A stretch of DNA of 64,000 bases from positions 1 to 64,000 of the forward strand of contig JAZNSG010000003.1 of NCBI GenBank assembly GCA_045591035.1, read 5' to 3'. A program made the position numbers and the translations under genes. The stretch is from SIG440 sp045591035 (lineage in GTDB: Bacteria; Bacillota; Clostridia; Monoglobales; Monoglobaceae). Positions within the stretch are counted from its first letter, which is position 1; each line of letters begins with the position of its first letter. Shown here in pieces: positions 7,138 through 16,114 of the stretch. The notes below the pieces were generated by a model that saw only the letters and a list, made by a program, of their open reading frames with translations, did not search any database and was not told the origin of the DNA.

Positions 7138-9831
7138 ATGGCGGACAAAGGAAAAACAAAATCGGTCAGAAGCAGTGCTTCACGAAAGCCAACGCGTGAG
7201 ACGGCAAAAAACACGTCAAATAAACAACGGGGTTCTTCTGTTTCGGCTAAAACCAAGAAGAGGAGTGCTGAAATAAAGGGTATTATCCTTATTGCTCTTG
7301 GTATATTTATGATGCTTTCTTTTTTTGGCGAATCTACGGGGGTTGTAGGAAGAGGCTTTAAGTCTTTGCTTATGGGCTTGTTCGGTGGTTCAGCGGTGGT
7401 TTTCTTTGTGTTCAGTATATGGACAGGCATAAATTTGTTTGTGGAGAAGCATAAGGACAGAGCTGAATATAAAATATGGATACTGATAGCGCTTATGGTT
7501 GTTACTTCTGTACTTGGTGCACTTTGGAATGGAACCACGAGTTGGGAATATCAGGGCTTTGTTGATGGGATAAAGAATATGTACATAAACGGAGCAAGTG
7601 GCGGAAGCGGTGTGCTTGGGGAATTACTTTGTATTGGACTGGTAAAGTTCCTTGGTACTGTGGGCACAACGGTTTTGACCATCGCCCTTGGACTTATTTT
7701 GATTCTCATACTCACAGAGGTTTCTCTTGAAAAAGTTTTTGATAAGATTCTGAAGCATTTAAAGAAAAACCGGGATGAAATCAGGGAAACCCTTGACGAG
7801 GAGGTTGATTTGGAAACAGAGCCGACTCCTTCACGAAAACTCAGACGGAAAAAGTCCAAGCCTGAAAATCCGGTTGAAACAAGTGTCGAGGGGGAAAGCA
7901 CTGAGAAAAACCCAAACAGCGCCTATTTTGATTTGTATTTCAAGGAAGATGCGTTGGTTGGGATTGCAGATGATGATAAGCCGAGAAAAAGGTTTAGATT
8001 TGATGAGGACAGTGAGAATATAAAGATTGATGAGAAGGAGACGGTTAATGAAAAACCGGCTGTGGGTAAAACTGTCCCAAGTAAAAAGTTTGAGATAACA
8101 GATTCAACTTCAGGTGTGCTCACCAATCTCCCTGATGAAAGTGGAGAGTTCAAGGAAGAGACGGATGAATTTGAGCCACCGTCCTTTGAACAAATGAAAG
8201 AAATGGTTGACCCTATGACTCAGGCTGCCCTTGATGATGGGGTGTCTTTTGACCGGGCTGTTGCAGCGGGCAAACGCATAAAGCACGAGGAAGCACAGGC
8301 AGCGGCTGACAGCATTAATGTTATGGCAAAGGATAATATTGAAGCTACAAGAATTTTGAACTACAAGCTTCCGCCAATTTCGTTGCTTTCAAAGCCCAAG
8401 GCTAAGGCTAAAACTCGCAGCGAGGTAAAGCAGGAACTTGAAGATAAGGCAAATCATCTGCTTGAAACCCTGGCAAGTTTCAAGGTGGATGCAAAAATTT
8501 TAAATATTACCCAAGGTCCCACAGTGACACGGTTTGAGCTTCAACCGGGTTTTGGTATAAAGGTTTCAAAGATTACAAATCTGGCAGACGACATTGCCCT
8601 TAGCCTTGCGGCTCCAAGCGTTCGTATTGAGGCACCCATTCCCGGAAAGGCAGCGATTGGAATTGAAATACCAAATGCCGAACCCAGTGGTGTACCTATT
8701 CGTGAAGTGCTTGATACGGACAAGTTCCGTGATTTCAAGTCCAAGACAGCTTTTGCATTGGGTAAGGATATAAGCGGGAACTGTGTTATTGCGGATATTG
8801 CTCAGTTTCCACACGTTCTTATTGCCGGTGCTACGGGTGCAGGTAAGAGTGTATGTATAAATTCTCTCATTACGAGCATACTTTACAAAGCAAAGCCAAA
8901 TGAAGTAAAGATGATAATGGTTGACCCTAAGAAGGTTGAGCTTGGGGTATACAACGGAATTCCCCATTTGCTGATTCCTGTTGTAACAGACCCGAAACAT
9001 GCGGCGGGTGCTCTTAATTGGGCTGTGGCGGAAATGAAGAATCGTTATCAGCTTATGAAGGACAACAAGGTCAGAAACCTTCAGGGATACAATGCCCTTA
9101 TGGAGGAAAACAACACACCCGAAGGCAAACTTCCGGAAATTGTCATTATTATTGATGAACTTGCAGACCTTATGCTGGCTGCCAAAAGTGAGGTAGAGGA
9201 TGCAATAAACAGCCTGGCTGCCCTGGCAAGAGCGGCGGGAATGTATCTGGTTATTGCAACTCAAAGACCTTCGGTAGATGTTATTACCGGTGTTATAAAA
9301 GCCAATGTTCCCTCAAGAATTTCATTTGCGGTTTCTTCTCAGGTAGACAGTCGTACGATTCTTGATACCATGGGAGCTGAGAAACTTCTTGGTAAGGGCG
9401 ATATGCTTTATGCTCCCCGTGGTGTAAACAAGCCTGTACGTATTCAGGGTAACTTCTTGTCGGATGATGAAATTGAAAGTATTATTTCATATATAAAGAA
9501 GCAATATGAAGCAGAGTATGATGAGAGCATACTTGAACATATTGAGAGAGAGCAGGAAAACCGGGCGGAGGCAGACGAGGATAATTCCCACACAAGAAAT
9601 GGTGACAAGGATGAATTATTCGTAAAAGCGGCGGAGCTTGTGTTTGAATCCGGACAAGCGTCTGTTGCGATGCTTCAACGAAAATACAAGATAGGCTATC
9701 AACGGGCAGCCAGGATAATTGACCAGCTGGAGGAGAATCGCATTATTGGTCCCTATGAGGGGACAAAGCCTCGCCAGGTGCTTATTTCACGGAGCGAGTT
9801 AAACGAAATGCTGATGAATGACATAGATTAG
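7138..9831 (+). CDS. ftsK: DNA translocase FtsK/SpoIIIE
   Basis: Membrane-anchored hexameric ATPase that pumps chromosomal DNA through the division or sporulation septum. The 897-residue protein has a basic N-terminus, a cluster of membrane helices (about 45-200), an acidic linker (200-400) and the motor domain with Walker A GATGAGKS (564-571) and Walker B IVIIIDELADL (about 670-680). The C-terminal gamma winged helix (about 826-890, with KIGYQRAARIIDQLEE) reads polar sequence motifs. Being the only translocase in view, it could be the vegetative FtsK/SftA type or the sporulation SpoIIIE; the membrane helices exclude SftA. It starts 7 bases after uppP. Confidence 0.95.
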   Translation: MADKGKTKSVRSSASRKPTRETAKNTSNKQRGSSVSAKTKKRSAEIKGIILIALGIFMMLSFFGESTGVVGRGFKSLLMGLFGGSAVVFFVFSIWTGINLFVEKHKDRAEYKIWILIALMVVTSVLGALWNGTTSWEYQGFVDGIKNMYINGASGGSGVLGELLCIGLVKFLGTVGTTVLTIALGLILILILTEVSLEKVFDKILKHLKKNRDEIRETLDEEVDLETEPTPSRKLRRKKSKPENPVETSVEGESTEKNPNSAYFDLYFKEDALVGIADDDKPRKRFRFDEDSENIKIDEKETVNEKPAVGKTVPSKKFEITDSTSGVLTNLPDESGEFKEETDEFEPPSFEQMKEMVDPMTQAALDDGVSFDRAVAAGKRIKHEEAQAAADSINVMAKDNIEATRILNYKLPPISLLSKPKAKAKTRSEVKQELEDKANHLLETLASFKVDAKILNITQGPTVTRFELQPGFGIKVSKITNLADDIALSLAAPSVRIEAPIPGKAAIGIEIPNAEPSGVPIREVLDTDKFRDFKSKTAFALGKDISGNCVIADIAQFPHVLIAGATGAGKSVCINSLITSILYKAKPNEVKMIMVDPKKVELGVYNGIPHLLIPVVTDPKHAAGALNWAVAEMKNRYQLMKDNKVRNLQGYNALMEENNTPEGKLPEIVIIIDELADLMLAAKSEVEDAINSLAALARAAGMYLVIATQRPSVDVITGVIKANVPSRISFAVSSQVDSRTILDTMGAEKLLGKGDMLYAPRGVNKPVRIQGNFLSDDEIESIISYIKKQYEAEYDESILEHIEREQENRAEADEDNSHTRNGDKDELFVKAAELVFESGQASVAMLQRKYKIGYQRAARIIDQLEENRIIGPYEGTKPRQVLISRSELNEMLMNDID

Positions 9832-10023
9832 GTGACATAATGCCCTAAAAATGGTTGTTTTCTTGCGGAATTTGACAAACGGGCTTATAAAAATTTGTGC
9901 AAAGTCACGAAATTAGAGAAAAATGCAGAAAACTATGGAAATTTATGAAAGAATGTAGTAGAATAAAGCTAACATTATGATACAGCTTAAGAAAACTATA
10001 TCAATAAGAAAAGGAGTTTTAAA

Positions 10024-10299
10024 ATGAATAAACAGGAATTGATTTCAGCTATGGCTGAAAAGGCAAATCTTTCTAAGAAAGATGCAGAAGCTGCTTTGAA
10101 CGCTTTCGTATGTGCTGTTGAAGGCGCACTTGCTAAGGGTGACAAGGTTCAGCTCGTTGGCTTTGGTGGTTTTGAAGTTAGAGAAAGAGCTGCTAGAACC
10201 GGTAGAAATCCTCAGACAGGCGCTGAAATGAAGATTGCTGCTGCTAAGGTTCCCGCTTTCAAGGCTGGCAAGGCTCTTAAAGACCTTATCAACAAATAA
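10024..10299 (+). CDS. hup: HU-family nucleoid DNA-binding protein
   Basis: Small basic dimeric protein that bends and compacts DNA. The 91-residue sequence has the standard HU form: MNKQELISAMAE start, GDKVQLVGFGGFEVRERAAR strand region, and the DNA-arm motif RNPQTGAEMKI near 61-71, ending in FKAGKALKDLINK. ATG follows AAAAGGAG. Codon use is enriched in GCT and AAG like other highly expressed genes here. It is followed at once by a strong terminator, so it is a single-gene unit. Confidence 0.97.
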   Translation: MNKQELISAMAEKANLSKKDAEAALNAFVCAVEGALAKGDKVQLVGFGGFEVRERAARTGRNPQTGAEMKIAAAKVPAFKAGKALKDLINK

Positions 10300-10320
10300 T
10301 CATGCACTATGTGCTCAAAA

Positions 10321-10347
10321 AAAGAACGCCTTGGGGCGTTCTTTTTT
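10321..10347 (+). terminator. Rho-independent terminator of hup
   Basis: Stem AAAGAACGCC (10321-10330) with GGCGTTCTTT (10335-10344), TTGG loop and a T run. Confidence 0.93.
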
Positions 10348-10426
10348 CGTTATAACGAAAGTATCTCAGGGGAAATGTGTATGCGATTCTCTGCCCACTA
10401 TTAAATTTAAAATGGAGGTGATACTT

Positions 10427-10681
10427 ATGAAAAGATATTCTTATAAAACATACGGGACTTGCTCCAGAGAAATAAATTTTGATTTGGACGGAAACATAGT
10501 AAGAAATGTTCAGTTTGTTATGGGCTGTAACGGAAATACCCAGGGGATTTCAAGTTTGGTAGAGGGAATGGATGCAAATGAGGCAATAAGACGGCTTGAA
10601 GGGATAAACTGTAACGGCAGGGGAACTTCTTGTCCGGACCAGCTGGCAAAAGCTTTAAGCCAGGCAATAAATGAAAAGTAG
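10427..10681 (+). CDS. TSCPD-domain protein (TIGR03905 type), function unknown
   Basis: An 84-residue cytoplasmic protein containing the TSCPD domain, which also occurs at the C-terminus of some ribonucleotide reductases and as stand-alone proteins of unknown role. Cysteines lie in YGTCSRE, VMGCNGN, INCNGRG and the eponymous TSCPD near the C-terminus, suggesting metal or redox chemistry. I chose ATG 10427 because GGAGGTGAT ends about 6 bases upstream; a longer reading frame from 10235 would run back through hup and its terminator and is not credible. It stands alone between hup and the ribosomal cluster. Confidence 0.85.
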   Translation: MKRYSYKTYGTCSREINFDLDGNIVRNVQFVMGCNGNTQGISSLVEGMDANEAIRRLEGINCNGRGTSCPDQLAKALSQAINEK

Positions 10682-10787
10682 GTACGATTTTCGTATGCTT
10701 TAGGGGACTTTGTAATAATTGTTGCAGAAATTGCAAATGGTAAGTTTTAATTTGTAGAAAATTTTTATAAAAAATCACTTATGGTAC

Positions 10788-10816
10788 TTGACAAACGTGA
10801 AAAATGTTGGTACAAT
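10788..10816 (+). promoter_or_regulatory. Promoter of the L7Ae-rpsL-rpsG cluster
   Basis: TTGACA (10788-10793), 17-bp spacer ending TTGG, TACAAT (10811-10816). It explains expression of the ribosomal genes here in the absence of rpoBC upstream. Confidence 0.68.
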
Positions 10817-10889
10817 AAGATGATTTTTAATATTGGGATAGTATGTGTATTTGATTATTTTGTCCCATTAAAAATGCAAAGGTGAGAAA

Positions 10890-11135
10890 ATGGAAAGACT
10901 TAAAGAAAAACCTCATGTGGTCGGACTGAAGCAAACAAAAAAGGCGATTGAAAGCGGACGGGCTGAGATTGTTTTTATTGCAAGGGATGCAGATTTGCAT
11001 GTGGTGTTCCCGCTGGAAAAATCCTGCGAGGAAAATTCACTTACGGTGGTTTACGTCAACAATATGAAAGAACTTGCCAGGGCTTGTCGTGTTGATGTTC
11101 CTACTGCGGTGGCTACTATTGTTAAAGACGCGTGA
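10890..11135 (+). CDS. rplGB: Ribosomal protein L7Ae-like (YbxF/RplGB family)
   Basis: An 81-residue L7Ae/L30e-fold protein; Bacillus homologues bind kink-turn RNA. The sequence shows the fold core (GLKQTKKAIESGRAEIVFIARDAD about 13-36, CEENSLTVVYV, ending in RACRVDVPTAVATIVKD). In Bacillota it normally lies between rpoC and rpsL; here it keeps its place before rpsL but rpoBC is absent and it has its own promoter. ATG follows AAAGGTGAG. Loss or presence of ribosome association is not known from sequence. Confidence 0.88.
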   Translation: MERLKEKPHVVGLKQTKKAIESGRAEIVFIARDADLHVVFPLEKSCEENSLTVVYVNNMKELARACRVDVPTAVATIVKDA

Positions 11136-11194
11136 GCGTTTTTATATAATGAAAGCTTTGCTTTCGCTAAACTATATACAGGAGGTGAAAATAA

Positions 11195-11614
11195 TTGCCA
11201 ACATTTAACCAGTTAGTTAAGAAAGGCAGAAAAACTGCTGAGAAAAAGTCTACGGCTCCTGCTCTTTTGGATGGGTTCAATACCATTAAGAAAAAGCATA
11301 CCGAACAGGCTTCTCCTCAGAAGAGAGGTGTTTGTACTTCTGTTAGAACAATGACACCTAAAAAGCCTAACTCTGCTCTCCGTAAGGTTGCCAGAGTTCG
11401 TCTTACAAACGGTATTGAAGTTTCAGCTTATATCCCCGGTATAGGTCACAACTTGCAGGAACATAGCGTTGTGCTTATTCGTGGCGGTAGAGTTAAGGAC
11501 CTCCCTGGTGTGCGTTACCATATTATTCGTGGTACCTTGGATACACAGGGCGTTCAGAAACGAAATCAGTCCAGATCCAAGTATGGTGCTAAGCGCCCGA
11601 AGGAAAGCAAGTAA
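11195..11614 (+). CDS. rpsL: 30S ribosomal protein S12
   Basis: Universal small-subunit protein at the decoding centre. The 139-residue form carries an insertion of about 15 residues after position 25 (LDGFNTIKKKHTEQAS region) relative to E. coli, typical of Clostridia. The conserved TPKKPNSALRKVA and RGGRVKDLPGVRYH segments, which include the lysines altered in streptomycin resistance, look wild-type. The start is TTG, set by GGAGGTGA (11181-11188) 6 bases upstream and by the universally conserved MPTFNQL N-terminus. It is followed by a 160-base structured spacer and rpsG. Confidence 0.97.
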   Translation: MPTFNQLVKKGRKTAEKKSTAPALLDGFNTIKKKHTEQASPQKRGVCTSVRTMTPKKPNSALRKVARVRLTNGIEVSAYIPGIGHNLQEHSVVLIRGGRVKDLPGVRYHIIRGTLDTQGVQKRNQSRSKYGAKRPKESK

Positions 11615-11774
11615 GACAAAGTTTTAATCAGAAATTAATTTTATAGTGCGTATTACTATTTTTTATATAGAGGCATCAGTCTCGGCACGATAGTCAATAC
11701 AGCACTAGCAGTATCCGATGGGGTATTGAGTACCTTGTGGATAGCATTTACCACAAAGAATGGAGGGAAGATAA
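11615..11774 (+). promoter_or_regulatory. Structured S12-S7 intercistronic spacer, candidate S7 feedback site
   Basis: This 160-base gap between two genes of one ribosomal operon holds nested inverted repeats: TCAATAC (11694-11700) pairs with GTATTGA (11723-11729), and TTGTGG (11735-11740) pairs with CCACAA (11751-11756), the last just before the rpsG ribosome site. In E. coli the equivalent spacer is where S7 binds to repress its own translation. The structure is seen; the regulatory role is inferred. Confidence 0.45.
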
Positions 11775-12245
11775 GTGCCAAGAAAAGGACATATTGCACG
11801 CCGTGACGTGTTGCCGGATCCTATGTATGGAAGCAAAACTGTTACTCGTCTTATAAACAACATTATGTTGGACGGAAAAAAGGGTGTAGCTCAGGCAATT
11901 GTTTATGATGCATTTGAAATCATAAAGGAAAAGACAGGTAAGGACCCTGTTGAAGTGTTTGAGGAAGCTATGAATGCTGTAATGCCCGTTTTGGAAGTTA
12001 AAGCAAGACGTGTAGGTGGTGCCAACTACCAGGTTCCGATCGAAGTTAGAGCTGAAAGAAGAGAAACTTTGGGCCTCAGATGGATTACTCTCTACTCAAG
12101 ACAGAGAAATGAGAGAACCATGGCTGAAAGACTCGCAAACGAGCTCATTGATGCAACAAACAGCACAGGTGGTGCGTTCAAAAAGAAAGAAGACACACAC
12201 AAGATGGCTGAAGCGAATAAGGCATTCGCACATTTCCGCTGGTAA
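11775..12245 (+). CDS. rpsG: 30S ribosomal protein S7
   Basis: Primary 16S rRNA-binding protein that nucleates the 30S head and contacts the E site. The 156-residue length and PRKGHIARRDVLPDPMYGS start are standard; the beta-hairpin YQVPIEVRAERRETLGLRWI (about 85-104) and C-terminal EANKAFAHFRW are intact. The start is GTG, with a GGAGGG site (11762-11767). Codon use is of the highly expressed type. It follows rpsL after a structured spacer and precedes tandem foldback repeats that separate it from fusA. Confidence 0.97.
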   Translation: MPRKGHIARRDVLPDPMYGSKTVTRLINNIMLDGKKGVAQAIVYDAFEIIKEKTGKDPVEVFEEAMNAVMPVLEVKARRVGGANYQVPIEVRAERRETLGLRWITLYSRQRNERTMAERLANELIDATNSTGGAFKKKEDTHKMAEANKAFAHFRW

Positions 12246-12665
12246 TTTAGCTTTGAAAATTGTCTCATCTTCGGCGAATGTGCTCAACTTGAAAAAATGC
12301 TCACATATATCATATATGCTCCGCTTTTTTCAGTATCGCATTCACCAAATCTAAAACAATTTTCTTTGCAAAATATGGTTAGCTTTGAAAATTGTCTCAT
12401 CTTCGGCGAACGTGCTCAACTTGAAAAAATGCTCACATATATCATATATGCTCCGCTTTTTTCAGTATCGCATTCACCAGATCTAAAACGATTTTCTTTG
12501 TAAAATACGGTTTGATTTGAGATTTAGTTTATTGATGAATTGATTTTGAAGCACAGCGAAATATTTTCCCGTTTTTTGGGAAAAATTACAGAATACTACT
12601 TTGCGACTACGTCGTGTTTAAATTGAATGGGGTGGTTTTTCCGCCTTGACGAAAGGAGAAAATTA
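12246..12665. other. rpsG-fusA intergenic region (420 bases)
   Basis: No gene. It holds two tandem 132-bp foldback repeats (separate entry), then about 155 AT-rich bases with a hairpin (TTTTCCC 12564-12570 with GGGAAAA 12578-12584) and finally the fusA ribosome site. I find no convincing fusA promoter here, so fusA may be read from upstream through the repeats. Confidence 0.7.
12247..12510 (+). repeat. Two tandem 132-bp foldback repeats
   Basis: Unit 1 is 12247-12378 and unit 2 is 12379-12510. I count five differences, all transitions. Each unit is an imperfect inverted repeat: GAAAATTGT (12255-12263) with ACAATTTTC (12356-12364), an imperfect middle arm around GGCGAATG and CATTCACC, GAAAAAA (12291-12297) with TTTTTTC (12325-12331), and an apical CATATAT/ATATATG (12304-12318). 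The RNA would fold as two long hairpins between rpsG and fusA. Origin (miniature foldback element or regulatory RNA) is unknown. Confidence 0.9.
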
Positions 12666-14777
12666 ATGGGTAGAGCGTTCTCACTTCAAAATACGAGAAA
12701 TATCGGTATAATGGCTCACATTGATGCCGGTAAGACTACTACAACCGAGAGAATCCTGTTTTATACAGGTGTTAATCATAAGCTCGGTGAAACTCATGAG
12801 GGTGCTGCAACCATGGACTGGATGGACCAGGAGCAGGAGCGTGGTATTACTATTACCTCTGCTGCTACAACCTGTTTCTGGCAGCCCAAAGAGGGTCCCT
12901 TTGGCGGCGTTAATCACAGAATTAACATAATTGATACCCCCGGACACGTTGACTTTACCGTTGAGGTACAGCGTTCACTTCGTGTTCTTGATGGCTCAGT
13001 TACTGTTATGTGTGCTAAAGGCGGCGTTGAGCCTCAGTCTGAAACTGTTTGGCGTCAGGCTGATGATTACAAGGTTCCCCGTATGATTTATGTCAACAAA
13101 ATGGACATAATGGGTGCAGACTTTTATAATGTTGTTAACATGGTTCATGAGAGACTTCATGCAAACGGTGTTCCCATTCAGCTTCCTATAGGTGCTGAGG
13201 ATACGTTTGTTGGTATAATCGACCTTATGACTATGACAGCTGAAATCTATGAGGATGAGCTTGGTCAGAAGTTCCACAAAGAAGATGTTCCGGCTGATAT
13301 GAAAGATAAGGCTGAACAATATCGTCAGCAGATGGTTGAATCTATTTGTGAGACCGATGAGGAGCTTCTTGAAAAGTTCCTTGAAGGAGAAGAGATTTCA
13401 GTAAACGAGCTGAAAAAGGCTCTTAGAAAAGCTACAATTAACAATGATATTGTACCGATTCTTTGCGGTACATCATACAGAAACAAGGGTGTTCAGATGC
13501 TTCTCGATGCTGTTATCGAGTACATGCCTGCTCCCACAGATGTCCCCAACATTAAGGGTATTAATCCTGACACAGAGGAAGAGGATGAGAGACCGTCATC
13601 TGACGATGCTCCTTTTGCTGCTCTTGCGTTTAAGATTGCAACTGACCCCTTTGTTGGTAAGATTTGTTTCTTCCGTGTATATTCAGGTAGTCTTGCGAAG
13701 GGTTCTTATGTTCTGAACTCTTGCAAAGGCAAACGTGAACGTATGGGTAGAATCCTTCAGATGCATGCAAACCACAGAGAAGACCTTGATGTAATTTACT
13801 CAGGTGATATTGCTGCTGCTGTTGGTCTTCAGAACACAACAACAGGTGAAACTCTTTGTGATGAAAAGCATCCGATTATTCTTGAGTCTATGGTATTCCC
13901 TGAACCGGTTATCCGTGTTGCAATTGAGCCAAAGACAAAAGTTGGTCAGGAAAAAATGGGTATTGCTCTTGCAAAACTTGCAGAAGAAGACCCGACCTTC
14001 AAGACCTATACCGATGAAGAAACCGGACAGACAATTATCGCTGGTATGGGTGAGCTTCACCTTGAAATTATCGTTGACCGTTTGCTTCGTGAATTTAAAG
14101 TTGAGGCAAACGTTGGTGAGCCTCAGGTATCTTACCGTGAAGCCTTTAGAAATCCTGTTAGTGTTGAGCACAAGTATGCTCGTCAGTCAGGTGGTAAAGG
14201 TCAGTATGGTCATGTTCATGTTAAGTTTGAACCCCTTGAAGAAGGCGATGGTTACATCTTTGAAAATGCCATTGTCGGCGGTGCTATTCCCAAGGAATAC
14301 ATCCCCGCAGTTGATGCAGGTATCCAGAGCGCAATGCTCAACGGTGTTCTTGCAGGTTACAACGTTGTTGACCTTAAGGCTACTCTTTATGATGGTTCTT
14401 ACCATGAAGTTGACTCATCTGAAATGGCATTTAAGATTGCCGCTTCAATGGCGTTTAAGGACGCTATGAAGAAATCTGACCCTGTTCTTAAAGAACCTAT
14501 CATGCTTGTTAACGTTATTACTCCCGATGACTATCTTGGGTTTGTTATCGGTGACCTTAGTTCAAGACGTGGTATGATTAAGAGCCAGGAAGCTCGTAGT
14601 GGTGGTGTTACTCAGGTAACAGCAGACGTTCCGCTTTCTGAAATGTTCGGTTATGCAACCGTCCTCAGAAGTGGTACTCAGGGCCGTGGTCAGTATACAA
14701 TGGAGCCTTCACATTATAGTGAAGTTCCGAGAAATATTCAGGAGAAGATTATCAAAGACAGAACACAAGCTGAATAA
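12666..14777 (+). CDS. fusA: Elongation factor G
   Basis: GTPase that drives translocation on the ribosome and, with RRF, recycling. The 703-residue protein has the G domain with P-loop AHIDAGKTTT (17-26), the DTPGHVDF G3 motif and NKMD G4 motif, followed by domains II-V. ATG 12666 is used because GAAAGGAG precedes it directly; an in-frame ATG at 12627 would add 13 non-conserved residues across the ribosome site. In this genome fusA is separated from rpsG by long hairpins and from tuf by a promoter, so the three may be partly independent in expression. Confidence 0.97.
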   Translation: MGRAFSLQNTRNIGIMAHIDAGKTTTTERILFYTGVNHKLGETHEGAATMDWMDQEQERGITITSAATTCFWQPKEGPFGGVNHRINIIDTPGHVDFTVEVQRSLRVLDGSVTVMCAKGGVEPQSETVWRQADDYKVPRMIYVNKMDIMGADFYNVVNMVHERLHANGVPIQLPIGAEDTFVGIIDLMTMTAEIYEDELGQKFHKEDVPADMKDKAEQYRQQMVESICETDEELLEKFLEGEEISVNELKKALRKATINNDIVPILCGTSYRNKGVQMLLDAVIEYMPAPTDVPNIKGINPDTEEEDERPSSDDAPFAALAFKIATDPFVGKICFFRVYSGSLAKGSYVLNSCKGKRERMGRILQMHANHREDLDVIYSGDIAAAVGLQNTTTGETLCDEKHPIILESMVFPEPVIRVAIEPKTKVGQEKMGIALAKLAEEDPTFKTYTDEETGQTIIAGMGELHLEIIVDRLLREFKVEANVGEPQVSYREAFRNPVSVEHKYARQSGGKGQYGHVHVKFEPLEEGDGYIFENAIVGGAIPKEYIPAVDAGIQSAMLNGVLAGYNVVDLKATLYDGSYHEVDSSEMAFKIAASMAFKDAMKKSDPVLKEPIMLVNVITPDDYLGFVIGDLSSRRGMIKSQEARSGGVTQVTADVPLSEMFGYATVLRSGTQGRGQYTMEPSHYSEVPRNIQEKIIKDRTQAE

Positions 14778-14801
14778 TCTTTGATAATTTTCAAAAAGCC
14801 C

Positions 14802-14830
14802 TTGAAGTATTTCAAATTAAGTGGTAAAAT
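14802..14830 (+). promoter_or_regulatory. Promoter of tuf
   Basis: TTGAAG (14802-14807), 17-bp spacer ending GTGG, TAAAAT (14825-14830) in the 101-base fusA-tuf gap. Confidence 0.65.
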
Positions 14831-14878
14831 AATTATTAAGTAAACTATTAACTTATATAAAGTTAGGAGGAATTTAAA

Positions 14879-16081
14879 ATGGCAAAAGCTAAATACGAAA
14901 GAACTAAACCCCATGTTAACATTGGTACAATCGGTCACGTTGACCATGGTAAGACTACTCTTACCGCTGCAATCACAAAGGTGCTTGCTCTTGATGGTAA
15001 GGCTCAGTTCGAAGCTTACGATATGATCGATAAGGCTCCAGAAGAAAGAGAAAGAGGTATCACGATTTCTACTGCTCACGTTGAGTATGAAACAGAAAAT
15101 CGTCACTACGCTCACGTTGACTGCCCCGGACATGCTGACTACGTTAAGAACATGATCACCGGTGCTGCTCAGATGGACGGTGCTATCCTCGTTGTTTCTT
15201 CAGCTGATGGTCCTATGCCTCAGACAAGAGAACACATCCTTCTTTCAAGACAGGTTGGTGTTCCTTACATCGTTGTATTCATGAACAAGGTTGACCAGGT
15301 TGACGATCCTGAACTTCTTGAACTCGTTGAAATGGAAATCCGTGAACTTCTTAGCGAATACGAATTCCCGGGCGACGATATCCCGATTGTTAAGGGTACA
15401 GGTCTTGGTGTTCTTGAAAGCACATCTACTGATCCCAACGCTCCCGAATATGCTTGTATCCACGAGCTTATGGCTGCTGTTGATAGCTATATTCCCACAC
15501 CTGAAAGAAAGTCTGACCTTCCTTTCTTGATGCCCGTAGAGGATGTATTCTCTATTACTGGCCGTGGTACTGTTGCTACAGGTAGAGTTGAAAGAGGTAC
15601 TTTGAAGGTATCTGACGAAGTTGAAATCGTTGGTCTTTCAGACGAAACAAGAAAAGTTGTTGTTACCGGTATCGAAATGTTCAGAAAGCTCCTTGATGAA
15701 GCTGAAGCTGGTGATAACATTGGTGCGCTTCTCCGTGGTGTTCAGAGAAACGAAATTGAAAGAGGACAGGTTCTCGCAAAGCCCGGCACAATCACACCCC
15801 ATACAAAGTTCAAGGGTGAGGTTTACGTTTTGACTAAGGAAGAAGGCGGACGTCATACACCTTTCTTCACAAACTACAGACCTCAGTTCTATTTCAGAAC
15901 AACTGACGTTACAGGTGTTGTAAACCTTCCTGAAGGCACAGAAATGTGTATGCCTGGTGATAACGTTACAATGACTGTTGAACTTACAACTACAATCGCT
16001 ATCGAAGAAGGACTTCGTTTCGCTATTCGTGAAGGCGGACGTACTGTTGGTTCTGGTGTTGTTACTGAAGTTATTGAGTAA
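14879..16081 (+). CDS. tuf: Elongation factor Tu
   Basis: GTPase that delivers aminoacyl-tRNA to the ribosome. The 400-residue protein has P-loop GHVDHGKT (19-26), DCPGHADY (G3), NKVD (G4), and the two C-terminal beta barrels through to VVTEVIE. ATG follows TTAGGAGG. Strong codon bias toward CTT, GAA, GTT and AAG fits one of the most highly expressed genes in the cell. It has its own promoter and a strong terminator. Confidence 0.98.
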   Translation: MAKAKYERTKPHVNIGTIGHVDHGKTTLTAAITKVLALDGKAQFEAYDMIDKAPEERERGITISTAHVEYETENRHYAHVDCPGHADYVKNMITGAAQMDGAILVVSSADGPMPQTREHILLSRQVGVPYIVVFMNKVDQVDDPELLELVEMEIRELLSEYEFPGDDIPIVKGTGLGVLESTSTDPNAPEYACIHELMAAVDSYIPTPERKSDLPFLMPVEDVFSITGRGTVATGRVERGTLKVSDEVEIVGLSDETRKVVVTGIEMFRKLLDEAEAGDNIGALLRGVQRNEIERGQVLAKPGTITPHTKFKGEVYVLTKEEGGRHTPFFTNYRPQFYFRTTDVTGVVNLPEGTEMCMPGDNVTMTVELTTTIAIEEGLRFAIREGGRTVGSGVVTEVIE

Positions 16082-16114
16082 TTTGTAACTTTTGTGCATT
16101 TGCACTTGACTTAT

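Noticed and set aside
8566..9264. Long (232-residue) open frame opposite ftsK
   Set aside because: Antisense shadow of a conserved gene; composition is not protein-like and it lacks a ribosome site.
10235..10426. N-terminal extension of the TSCPD protein back into hup
   Set aside because: It would overlap hup out of frame and pass through the hup terminator; a strong ribosome site supports ATG 10427.
12297..12503. Open frame of 68 residues with an internal repeat
   Set aside because: It is a by-product of the tandem foldback repeats; no ribosome site, and the repeated peptide mirrors the DNA repeat.
13804..14469. 221-residue open frame inside fusA in another frame
   Set aside because: Overlaps conserved EF-G domains fully; product is Leu-rich low complexity, a frame-shift shadow.
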